From JAWXBK01 sp040878185 (GTDB lineage: Bacteria; Pseudomonadota; Alphaproteobacteria; Dongiales; Dongiaceae), in the NCBI GenBank assembly GCA_040878185.1, contig JBBDMS010000057.1, positions 1 through 60,778 on the forward strand: DNA of 60,778 nt, read 5' to 3'. The notes under the pieces were generated by a model. It saw nothing but the letters and a program-made list of their open reading frames with translations, was not told where the DNA came from and did not search any database. Numbering within the stretch: position 1 is the stretch's first letter; each line of letters begins with the position of its first letter. The position numbers and the translations under genes were made by a program. Of the stretch, positions 1 to 7,212 are shown piece after piece.

Positions 1-56
1 AGAGCAGCGGAATCATAATCCGCGTGTCGGGGGTTCGAGTCCCTCCTCCGCTACCA
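1..56 (+). tRNA. tRNA-Met (anticodon CAT), 5' end missing
   Basis: The 3' part of a tRNA cut by the window edge. The anticodon stem pairs 7-11 with 19-23 around a seven-base loop with anticodon CAT at 14-16. The T arm has a five-pair stem around TTCGAGT, and the acceptor strand ends in an encoded CCA at 54-56. The body looks like an alphaproteobacterial elongator tRNA-Met. A CAT anticodon could also belong to tRNA-Ile2 or initiator Met; the missing 5' half would decide. The gene just downstream is AT-rich, so this 3' end may have served as an integration site. Confidence 0.93.
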
Positions 57-207
57 ACTTTCAATTCATACTCAGCAGGCTATCGAACAACCGAAAATGG
101 TTGTTGGCGAAAGTTTACGCTAGCGTAACGTTTGAGCAGTAGCGTGCGCCGATCAGCCGGGCGTTAGGTTGCCCCGGGCTAACAGTTTGGATGGGGGAAA
201 CAGCAGC
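57..207. other. Intergenic: hairpin and 14-bp perfect palindrome
   Basis: This gap between the tRNA and the first gene holds two symmetrical elements. A 7-bp inverted repeat AACAACC/GGTTGTT lies at 86-105 with a six-base loop and no T-run after it, so it is a weak terminator candidate at best. A perfect 14-bp palindrome TTACGCTAGCGTAA lies at 115-128 and could be a protein-binding site. The stretch is more AT-rich than the rest of the window, like the gene that follows. No tRNA 3'-end repeat was found that would prove an attachment site. Confidence 0.5.
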
Positions 208-1080
208 ATGACTTGGGCCGACTGGATACCAGCAATATCTACCTCAACCTTATTGGGAATAGCTGGTTTTATTCTGGGGACATACTACAAGGCTAGAACT
301 GAAAAGGGGATTCAACATAAGTTTGATCGACGATTAGAAGAGCTCAGGGCCAAGCTGCGCCAAGACGAGGAAGATTTCAGAGCAAATCTGCGTCGCAAAG
401 ACGAAGAGCTAGCCGCGATAAGGAGCGGCGCTCTTTCTGGATTATTCAGTCGAAATGCCACGTTGGATGAGAGAAGGTTGAAGGCTGCCGAAGCAGTTTG
501 GTCCGCGGTTGTCAATTTAGGAAAGTTTAAAGCTCTCGCAGAATTATCCAAAGGAATAAAGATGGATGCAGCGATTGATGCCGCTGCGCAAGGCGATCAA
601 CAAGCTCAAAAGATGCAAAAATTTTCGGAGACCATCTTGAATGCGTTTGAGCTAGGCGATCTTAAATTACTTCAGATGCCTGACAAAGAGCGGTTGTTCA
701 TTCCACCCATGATCTGGGCGCATTTCACTGCATATAAACTGGTTGTGTTCTATCCATACGCTCAATTCACCGCTATGCGCACTGGTATGGGTCAAAAAAT
801 GCTATCTCATCCAAAGGAAATTGCGGATGTCGTGAAGTCTGTTCTGTCTCAAGCTACAAAAGTGCTCGATGAGCATGGGCCGAGGGCGCTCCCATATTTC
901 GTAGAGCCTTTGGAAAATGAGTTGCTCGATAAGCTTATCGGAATGATCAGTCCGGAAGCGGTCGATGAAAATGCCATCAAACAAGCAGCAAAGATCACGG
1001 CGGTTGCAAATAGGACTCTGGCTGTTGAAGGTTTTCCTGTTGAAATTCCGGATTGGCTTCAGACCAATAGTTCAATTTAG
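208..1080 (+). CDS. Membrane-anchored coiled-coil protein of unknown function
   Basis: A 290-residue protein I do not recognise. The N-terminus carries one hydrophobic segment at about residues 8-27. A long charged helix rich in Glu, Arg and Lys (about 30-75) follows and is probably a coiled coil, then a helical domain. I start at ATG 208, which has GGGGGA 12 bases upstream, rather than at the TTG at 169. Base use is unlike the neighbours: a sampled line (541-600) is about 47% GC, while the rest of the window is clearly above 60%. Position next to a tRNA and the composition suggest horizontal transfer, possibly a remnant of an island. The topology of short N-terminal anchor and cytoplasmic coiled coil recurs in phage and defence proteins, but nothing here proves such a role. 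Confidence 0.75.
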   Translation: MTWADWIPAISTSTLLGIAGFILGTYYKARTEKGIQHKFDRRLEELRAKLRQDEEDFRANLRRKDEELAAIRSGALSGLFSRNATLDERRLKAAEAVWSAVVNLGKFKALAELSKGIKMDAAIDAAAQGDQQAQKMQKFSETILNAFELGDLKLLQMPDKERLFIPPMIWAHFTAYKLVVFYPYAQFTAMRTGMGQKMLSHPKEIADVVKSVLSQATKVLDEHGPRALPYFVEPLENELLDKLIGMISPEAVDENAIKQAAKITAVANRTLAVEGFPVEIPDWLQTNSSI

Positions 1081-1207
1081 TGCGGATATAGACTGACATT
1101 CGATTTTATACGCGGTTCCAGGAGTTGGATGGAGCCACGCTAAATCGGGGTGAAGGGTGGAGTGGCCTCGGCTCCGATTGCTCGCCCCGCCGCGATGCCT
1201 CAACTTC

Positions 1208-1276
1208 TGATATTAGAAAAACTAAAGCCACGCGTGAAAAAGCTCGCGTGTTGCGATTTCCCGCCTCTGATAGCCT
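1208..1276 (+). promoter_or_regulatory. LysR-type operator-like element, copy 1
   Basis: A 69-bp segment that aligns with the control region of the LysR gene at 13346-13415; by hand count 51 of 70 columns match with one gap. Its core is TTAGAAAAACTAA at 1213-1225, an inverted repeat TTAG-N5-CTAA of the kind bound by GcvA-like LysR regulators. A second conserved block AAAAAGCTCG follows. It lies about 400 bp upstream of the ABC transporter operon. I infer a shared operator; direct proof is lacking. Confidence 0.5.
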
Positions 1277-1445
1277 CGCATCGTTAACAAACACGGGCCG
1301 CCGAACGGCCCGCCTTGCTGGCGCCTTCGTCCTGACGGATACCAAGCGATCGACCTCCGGCGCTGCGTCCGGCCGTTTCTTTCGGGCGGTCGCACGCAGG
1401 GGGAAATATCGACAAATGTGCGGTTTTGCGTTGCCGGGTTTGAGA

Positions 1446-1474
1446 TTGCCGAATGTATGCAATCTTGTTAGCGT
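1446..1474 (+). promoter_or_regulatory. Promoter with GntR-type operator in the spacer (ABC operon)
   Basis: The -35 box is TTGCCG (1446-1451), a 17-bp spacer follows, and the -10 box is TAGCGT (1469-1474). The spacer carries AATGTATGCAAT, and GATTGC/GCAATC form an inverted repeat at 1444-1464. Two other promoters of the window (11799-11827 and, on the minus strand, 18953-18981) have the same layout. A repressor bound here would block polymerase. The predicted leader before the transporter gene is about 190 nt. Confidence 0.6.
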
Positions 1475-1673
1475 CCCCTGCAATGCCCGGCCGTGCGACA
1501 ACGGTGGACGGCGTTTTGGGGGTTCGTAAGGCTTGCCATTACCTGCGGCCCTCCAATGCGGATTATCGGCAGTCTTGAGCGGAAGCATCGGATGACATGC
1601 TTCCCGCCTCTCGGCGTGCCGGCGGTTCGCGCAGAAGAAAACAGAAGAGCTCACGCACATGAGGAGACATGGA

Positions 1674-2717
1674 ATGACTTATTCGAAGAGAGGCAGGGCA
1701 GCGATCCTGGGCGCCGCACTGGCTGTCAGTGTCGGCGTGGCGGCAGGCGTCGCCTTTGCCGCGGACAGCATCACGTTCGTCGCCTGGGGCGGCACGACGC
1801 AGGAGCGCCAGTTGGCGGTCTGGGGGGAAAGCTTCACCGAGCAGACGGGCGTCACCGTCGTCGGCGACGGGCCGACCGATTACGGCAAGTTCAAAGCGAT
1901 GGTCGAATCCGGCAACGTGGTCTGGGACGTCGTCGACGTCGAAGCCGACTTCGCCTATCGCGCAGCGGCCGAAGGCCTGCTGGAGCCGATCGATTTCGAC
2001 GTCGTGGACCGGACCAATCTCGATCCGCGCTACACGTTCGATTACGGCACGGGCAGCTTCTATTACGCCTTCGTGCTCGCCTACAACGCCGACGCGCTGG
2101 GCGGCAACGTTCCGCAGACCTGGGCCGATTTCTTCGACATCGAGAAGTTCCCGGGCAAGCGCAGCGTGATCGGCTGGCCCTCGACCGGCATCGTCGAAAT
2201 GGCGCTGCTGGCCGACGGCGTCGCACCGGAAGATCTCTATCCGCTCGACATCGACCGTGCCTTCGCCAAGCTCGCCACGATCAGCGATCACATCGTGTTC
2301 TGGAACTCGGGCGCGGAATCGCAGCAGCTCCTTGCATCCGGCGAAGCGCCGATCTGCTTCTGCTGGGATACCCGCGTGTCGGTGATCATGCGCGAGGAAG
2401 GCAGCCCGTCGGTCGGCATGTCCTGGGAACAGAACATCGCCACCGCCGATATGCTCGTCGTGCCGAAGGGTTCGCCGAACAAGGATCTCGCCATGCAGTT
2501 CATCGCCAACGCGACGACGCCTGAGAACCAGGCCGAATTCGCGAAGGCGGCGCTGCTGTCGCCGATCAACACCGCGGCGGTCGATCTGATCGATGCCGAA
2601 ACGATGGACGACATCGCCTTCGGACATGCGGACACCCAGATCGAAATCGACCTCAATTACTGGGTCGACAATGCCGAAGCGGTGACCGAAGCCTGGAATA
2701 AGTGGAAACTCCAATAG
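1674..2717 (+). CDS. ABC transporter substrate-binding protein, polyamine/opine type
   Basis: A 347-residue periplasmic solute receptor that delivers ligand to the permeases encoded just downstream. A cleavable signal peptide is visible at about residues 5-27, ending in VAFAAD. The mature part starts with the FVAWGG strand typical of the PotD/extracellular-binding family 1 fold. GAGGAG at 1661-1666 selects ATG 1674 over the upstream ATG at 1659. It is the first gene of the four-gene importer (receptor, two permeases, ATPase), about 200 bp downstream of the operator-bearing promoter. The family takes up polyamines, amino acids, opines and similar amines; the actual ligand cannot be read from the sequence. 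Linkage to oxygenases suggests an N-containing growth substrate (inference). Confidence 0.9.
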   Translation: MTYSKRGRAAILGAALAVSVGVAAGVAFAADSITFVAWGGTTQERQLAVWGESFTEQTGVTVVGDGPTDYGKFKAMVESGNVVWDVVDVEADFAYRAAAEGLLEPIDFDVVDRTNLDPRYTFDYGTGSFYYAFVLAYNADALGGNVPQTWADFFDIEKFPGKRSVIGWPSTGIVEMALLADGVAPEDLYPLDIDRAFAKLATISDHIVFWNSGAESQQLLASGEAPICFCWDTRVSVIMREEGSPSVGMSWEQNIATADMLVVPKGSPNKDLAMQFIANATTPENQAEFAKAALLSPINTAAVDLIDAETMDDIAFGHADTQIEIDLNYWVDNAEAVTEAWNKWKLQ

Positions 2718-2848
2718 TCGTTTCCGAGAAGATCCGCGGGGAAGGGCGCCTTTCCGGACGCCTTTCTCCGCGGCATCGGCCATTGCCGGCCGAGTATATG
2801 TGCGGCACCCTTTTCCCGGCCGGGTGATGGGGGTACGGGAGAGAAGGG

Positions 2849-3712
2849 ATGTCGATGGAGGTTGCGGCCAGCGCCGGCGCTGACAGGAGATCGCTGGGCG
2901 GAATCCGTTCTCTTGTGCCGGCGATGCCGGCGCTTATTTTCCTCTTCGTCGTGTTCGTCGTGCCGCTGGGAATCCTGTTCCTGCGCAGCGTCACCGACCC
3001 GGAACCGGGCTTCGGCAATTATGAGCGCCTGGTCTCCGACAGCACCTACATCACCGTCCTCTTCAACACGATCGTGGTTTCGATCGCCGTCACCGGGACC
3101 GCGCTGCTGCTTTCCTATCCGGTTGCCTGGTTCCTCGTGATCTGTCCGTCCGGCGCGATGCGCTGGATCTTCGCGATCATCCTTCTGTCGATGTGGACCA
3201 ATCTCTTGGCGCGCACCTATGCCTGGCTGGTGCTGCTGCAGAATACCGGCGCCATCAATCACTTCCTGATGTGGCTCGGCATCGTCGACCAGCCGCTCGG
3301 GCTGGTGAACAACATGATCGGCGTCATCATCGGCATGACCTACATCATGTTGCCGTTCATGATCCTGCCCTTGCACGCGACGATCTCGGCGATCGATCCG
3401 GCGCTGATGCAGGCGGCCTCGATCAGCGGCGCATCGCCGGGTCGCGTCTTCCGGCGTGTGCTGCTGCCGCTGTCGCTGCCGGGGATCAGTGCTGGCTGCA
3501 TCATGGTATTCGTGATGTCGCTCGGCTACTACATCACGCCCGCTTTGCTCGGCGGCGCCAAGGACATGATGATCGCCGTGCTGATCGCCCAGCAGATCCA
3601 GCAGCTTCTGAACTGGGGGCTCGGCAGCGCCGCCGCCTTCGTGCTGCTGCTGATCACGTTGGTGATCTATTTCATCTACATCCGGTTCGTCGGCTTCAAG
3701 CGGCCGATATGA
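2849..3712 (+). CDS. ABC transporter permease, PotB-like
   Basis: A 287-residue inner-membrane permease with about six transmembrane segments. It carries the conserved cytoplasmic EAA-type loop (about residues 187-205, with ASISGASPGRVFRRVLLP) that contacts the ATPase. The N-terminal segment IFLFVVFVVPLGILFL matches the first helix of PotB-like subunits. The start ATG at 2849 follows GGGAGAGAAGGG. The 131-bp gap after the receptor gene is common for this arrangement and has no visible terminator. It forms a heterodimer with the next gene's product. Confidence 0.9.
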   Translation: MSMEVAASAGADRRSLGGIRSLVPAMPALIFLFVVFVVPLGILFLRSVTDPEPGFGNYERLVSDSTYITVLFNTIVVSIAVTGTALLLSYPVAWFLVICPSGAMRWIFAIILLSMWTNLLARTYAWLVLLQNTGAINHFLMWLGIVDQPLGLVNNMIGVIIGMTYIMLPFMILPLHATISAIDPALMQAASISGASPGRVFRRVLLPLSLPGISAGCIMVFVMSLGYYITPALLGGAKDMMIAVLIAQQIQQLLNWGLGSAAAFVLLLITLVIYFIYIRFVGFKRPI

Positions 3713-3725
3713 GGGGCGATTTGTC

Positions 3726-4529
3726 ATGCTTCTGAATCGGAACCGGCGCGGGCCGCAGTTTTACATGCTTGCCGCCATCACGGGGGCGGTGATGGTCTAT
3801 CTGCTTGTGCCGCTCTTCTTCCTCATCATGCTCTCGTTCAACGAGTCGCGCTGGCTGGCCTTTCCGCCGCCGGGCTGGACGACGCGCTGGTTCGAGGAAC
3901 TGTTCACCAATCCGAGCTGGCTCGCCTCGATCGTCAACAGCGTCAAGGTCGGTTTCGTCGTGATGATCCTGTCGCTGCTGCTCGGCGTGCCGACATCGTT
4001 CGCCCTGGTTCGCGGCAAATTTATCGGCAAGACCGCGCTCAACGCGTTCTTCACCTCGCCGCTGATCGTGCCAGTCATCATCATTGCAGTCGCGCTCTAT
4101 GGCCTCGCCTTGACCTTCGGTCTCGCGGGCACCTTCACCGCCTTTATCGTCGCGCATCTGATCGTGGCGCTGCCGTTCGCCATCATCTGTATCAGCAGCT
4201 CCCTGATGAGCTTCGACGAATCGCTGGAAAAAGCCGCGATGATCTGCGGCGCTTCGAAGCTCGGCGCGATCTGGCGCATTACCTTGCCGTCGATCCGGCC
4301 GGGCATCTTCGCGGGCGGCTTGTTTGCCTTCCTGATCTCCTGGGACGAAGTCGTTCTCGCGATCTTCATGGCGACGCCCGCCCTGCAGACGCTGCCGGTC
4401 AAGATCTGGATCACACTGCGCGCGGATTTGAGCCCGGTCATTGCAGCGGCCTCGACATTGCTGATTGTCGCGACCATGGCAGTCGTGCTTCTGGTACTCG
4501 CTTTACGGCGCCCGCAGGCGGAACAATGA
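3726..4529 (+). CDS. ABC transporter permease, PotC-like
   Basis: A 267-residue partner permease with about six transmembrane helices. The coupling loop around residues 173-190 (KAAMICGASKLGAIWRITLP) fits the family. It starts 13 bp after the first permease gene, which indicates one transcript. Length and helix pattern match PotC. It ends 42 bp before the ATPase gene. Confidence 0.9.
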   Translation: MLLNRNRRGPQFYMLAAITGAVMVYLLVPLFFLIMLSFNESRWLAFPPPGWTTRWFEELFTNPSWLASIVNSVKVGFVVMILSLLLGVPTSFALVRGKFIGKTALNAFFTSPLIVPVIIIAVALYGLALTFGLAGTFTAFIVAHLIVALPFAIICISSSLMSFDESLEKAAMICGASKLGAIWRITLPSIRPGIFAGGLFAFLISWDEVVLAIFMATPALQTLPVKIWITLRADLSPVIAAASTLLIVATMAVVLLVLALRRPQAEQ

Positions 4530-4571
4530 CGACGCGACCGACGACGAACTTCAGACAAGTGGCATAAGACG

Positions 4572-5720
4572 ATGACGCAGACTCTCTCAAAAAGCCGAAC
4601 CAACCCGCAGGATCAGACGGCGGGGCGGCCGACCTTGCTCGAAGTGCGGAACCTCACCAAGCGTTATGGCGAGGTCCGGGCTGTCGACAATGTCTCGCTC
4701 AAGGTGAAGCAGGGTGAGCTGGTGTCGTTCCTCGGACCCAGCGGTTCGGGCAAGACGACGACGCTCAACATGATCGCCGGATTCGACGAGCCGACCGAAG
4801 GCGATATCTTCATCGGCGGCAAGGCGATCCAGGGCGTGTCGCCGCACAAGCGCGATATCGGCATGGTGTTCCAGCGCTACACCTTGTTCCCGCATCTGAC
4901 GGTGTTCGAGAACGTGGCGTTTCCGCTGACCGTGCGCGGCGTCGGCAAGAACGAGATCGCTGAGAAAGTCCGCGCTGCGCTCAAGCTGATCCGCCTCGAA
5001 TCCTATGACGATCGCCGGCCCTCGCAGTTGTCGGGCGGCCAGCAACAGCGCGTCGCGCTGGCGCGTGCCTTCATCTACGAACCGCAATTGCTGCTCATGG
5101 ACGAGCCGCTCGGGGCGCTCGACAAGAAGCTGCGCGAGGAAATCCAGATCGAGATCCGGCGGATTCATGAGCGGCTCGGTGTCACCATTGTCTATGTGAC
5201 CCACGATCAGGAAGAGGCATTGCGCCTGAGCGACCGGATTGCCGTGTTCAATCACGGCCATATCGTTCAGGTCGGAACCGGCATCGAATTGTACGAGCAC
5301 CCGGCGAGCGCCTTTGTCGCGTCCTTCGTCGGCAACTCGAATTTCCTCTCGGGCCGGATTGTCGAAACCCAAAGCGGGACCTGCAAGGTGGCGCTGGCCG
5401 GCGGTGACACGATCATCGCCCAGGCGCAGCCCGAGCTCGCGGCGGGCAGTGCCATCTCATTGATGTTCCGTCCGGAGCGCGCGGTCCTGCGCCGCGCCGG
5501 CGAAGCGCAGGCCCATGAAAACCGGATTTCTGGTCGCGTGCTTGAATCGGTTTATCTCGGCGAAAGCGTCAGCCACACCCTGATGACGGCCGACGGAATC
5601 GAGATTTCGATCAAGCAGTCGAGCGGCGGCGAACAGGGTTCGGGTCTGGATTTCGCCGGCGAGGCCGAAATCTGCTGGCGGCGCGACCAGACGCATTTGT
5701 TCCCGGCCGATGCGAACTGA
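4572..5720 (+). CDS. ABC transporter ATP-binding protein, PotA-like
   Basis: A 382-residue ATPase that energises the importer. Visible motifs are Walker A GPSGSGKTTT (about residues 55-64), the Q-loop MVFQRYTLFPHL, the signature LSGGQQQRVALARAF, Walker B LLLMDEPLGALD and the switch histidine in YVTHDQEEA. The last 120 residues form a TOBE-like domain usual for PotA/MalK-type subunits. The gene ends two bases from the stop of the convergent Rieske ferredoxin gene, with no terminator between them, so read-through transcripts may overlap. Confidence 0.93.
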   Translation: MTQTLSKSRTNPQDQTAGRPTLLEVRNLTKRYGEVRAVDNVSLKVKQGELVSFLGPSGSGKTTTLNMIAGFDEPTEGDIFIGGKAIQGVSPHKRDIGMVFQRYTLFPHLTVFENVAFPLTVRGVGKNEIAEKVRAALKLIRLESYDDRRPSQLSGGQQQRVALARAFIYEPQLLLMDEPLGALDKKLREEIQIEIRRIHERLGVTIVYVTHDQEEALRLSDRIAVFNHGHIVQVGTGIELYEHPASAFVASFVGNSNFLSGRIVETQSGTCKVALAGGDTIIAQAQPELAAGSAISLMFRPERAVLRRAGEAQAHENRISGRVLESVYLGESVSHTLMTADGIEISIKQSSGGEQGSGLDFAGEAEICWRRDQTHLFPADAN

Positions 5721-5722
5721 TT

Positions 5723-6034
5723 TCAGGTCTCGACGAGGATATCGTCCCCGTCGACTTTGACGTTGAAAACCCGCAGCGGTTCGCTGACCGGCCCCTCGAG
5801 CGGCTGGCCGGTCGTGACGTCGAACACGCCCTGATGCAGCGGACATTCGATGCGACAATCTTCCAGATAGCCGCGATGCAGCTTGGCCTGGCCGTGCGTG
5901 CAGATATTGTGGGTGGCATAGAACGTGCCTTCGACATTGTAGAGGGCGATCGACTGGTCGCCGACGATGACCTCGATGACCTCTTCCGGCGCCAGATCGG
6001 CGGTCGTAGCAACTTTGCTCCAGGGCATCGGCAT
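5723..6034 (-). CDS. Rieske [2Fe-2S] ferredoxin
   Basis: A 103-residue soluble Rieske protein. The cluster ligands sit in CTHG and CPLHQG, separated by the usual spacing. Length and a C-terminus that ends shortly after the second box match free ferredoxins of oxygenase systems rather than an oxygenase domain. It probably carries electrons to the alpha/beta oxygenase at 17086-18840, which has no ferredoxin of its own nearby (inference). The gene faces the dehydrogenase at 6251 across a 216-bp divergent region that has ATACAAT repeats. Confidence 0.9.
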   Translation of the reverse strand: MPMPWSKVATTADLAPEEVIEVIVGDQSIALYNVEGTFYATHNICTHGQAKLHRGYLEDCRIECPLHQGVFDVTTGQPLEGPVSEPLRVFNVKVDGDDILVET

Positions 6035-6158
6035 CGTCTCCGGTGGGCTCGGGAATGGTGGCCAAACACCGCGGCGACGGGCAGGGCCATGGTTCGAGTG
6101 AGTCTGGCGCTATAGCCGGACGTGGAAGGATCGTTAAATCGAGACAACGGGCTAACGT

Positions 6159-6175
6159 AATACAATATACAATTT
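6159..6175. promoter_or_regulatory. Operator-like ATACAAT repeats in a divergent region
   Basis: AATACAATATACAATTT contains two directly joined ATACAAT units; on the minus strand it reads TTGTATATTGTAT. This is a looser form of the ATTGTATGCAAT operator seen in three promoters of the cluster. It lies between the divergent Rieske ferredoxin and dehydrogenase genes, where one regulator could control both. Confidence 0.4.
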
Positions 6176-6250
6176 GGCCGGTGACGCCGCAACGAAACAG
6201 GGCTGTTCCACCGGCCTCATCGCCGCGGCGGTGATAATGGAGAGGCTCCC

Positions 6251-7162
6251 ATGACGTCGTCCGCTGGACAAAAAATCGGGTTTGTCGGGATCGGCAATAT
6301 GGGCTGGCCGATGGCGGCCCGTCTCGCCGGCGGCGGTCATACCGTCTGCGTGTATGACAGCCGTGCCGATCGCGCGGCGCATTTTGCCACAGCGTTCGGT
6401 GGCAGCCCGGCTTCGAGCCTCGCGGCTCTCGCTGCCGCGAGCGATATCGTCGTCACGATCCTGCCGACCAGCGACCAGGTCGAGCAGGTCCTGTTCGGCG
6501 CGGAAGATTCGCTCGCATTGAAGCTGCGCCGGGGCGCCGTCGTCATCGACATGACGTCGGGCCAGCCGGCGCGCACCATCTCGCTCGGCGAGCGACTGGC
6601 CGGGCTCGGCGTCGATATGATCGACGCACCGGTTTCGGGCGGCGTCGCGAGAGCGGAAAGCGGCGATCTCGCGATCATGGTCGGTGGTGCTGAAGAGACA
6701 ATCGCCCGTTGCCTTCCGCTGCTCGAGCGCATGGGTTCGACGATCCTGCGAACCGGGTCGCTCGGATCGGGACAGGCAATGAAGGCGCTCAACAATCTGG
6801 TATCGGCCGGCGGCTTCCTGATTGGCATCGAGGCGCTGCTGATCGGCAAGCGTTTCGGGCTCGATCCCGCGACAATGGTGGATGTTCTCAATGCATCGAG
6901 CGGCAGCAACAACAGCACGCAGAAGAAGTTCAAGCAGTTCGTATTGTCGGACCGCTACGATTCGGGGTTCGCGCTCGCCTTGATGGCAAAGGATTTGGGG
7001 ATCGCACTGGAACTGGCCCAACAGGCCGGCATGGATGTGCCGTTCGCTGCGCAATGCCGCGCGCTCTGGGCCGAGGCCGCCTCAGCGCTGGGCGTGGAAG
7101 CCGATCATACCGAACTCGCACGCGCCGCCGAACGCCGCGCCAAGGCATCGCTGAGCGAATGA
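6251..7162 (+). CDS. 3-hydroxyisobutyrate dehydrogenase-like NAD(P) oxidoreductase
   Basis: A 303-residue beta-hydroxyacid dehydrogenase. The N-terminal Rossmann motif GFVGIGNMGWPMA (about residues 11-23) binds the nicotinamide cofactor. The substrate box DAPVSGGVA and the catalytic lysine in GQAMKALNN (about residue 177) are present. The length fits 3-hydroxyisobutyrate, tartronate semialdehyde and related dehydrogenases. GGAGAG precedes the ATG. It probably oxidises a small beta-hydroxyacid made by the catabolic route; the exact substrate is unknown. Confidence 0.88.
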   Translation: MTSSAGQKIGFVGIGNMGWPMAARLAGGGHTVCVYDSRADRAAHFATAFGGSPASSLAALAAASDIVVTILPTSDQVEQVLFGAEDSLALKLRRGAVVIDMTSGQPARTISLGERLAGLGVDMIDAPVSGGVARAESGDLAIMVGGAEETIARCLPLLERMGSTILRTGSLGSGQAMKALNNLVSAGGFLIGIEALLIGKRFGLDPATMVDVLNASSGSNNSTQKKFKQFVLSDRYDSGFALALMAKDLGIALELAQQAGMDVPFAAQCRALWAEAASALGVEADHTELARAAERRAKASLSE

Positions 7163-7212
7163 GCGAATTTCTTTCATCCTGCCGCGTGCTTCGCACGGCG
7201 GAGCAATAGCCG

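Larger units (their letters stand above)
1081..1673. other. 593-bp intergenic region upstream of the ABC operon
   Basis: No convincing gene. Frames open on both strands here lack ribosome sites and look like GC-driven noise. The stretch contains two regulatory elements listed separately (1208-1276 and 1446-1474). A 7-bp hairpin CGGGCCG/CGGCCCG lies at 1294-1312 and reads into a T-rich tail only on the minus strand, where there is no gene to terminate. The region marks the border between the AT-rich first gene and the GC-rich catabolic cluster. Confidence 0.6.

Noticed and set aside
150..178. GTTAGGT at 163-169 as an integron attC core site
   Set aside because: No matching RYYYAAC arm within the expected distance and no second site after the gene.
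1106..1660. Long open frames on both strands upstream of the ABC operon
   Set aside because: No ribosome sites, Arg/Pro-rich products without family features, and they overlap the promoter and operator elements.
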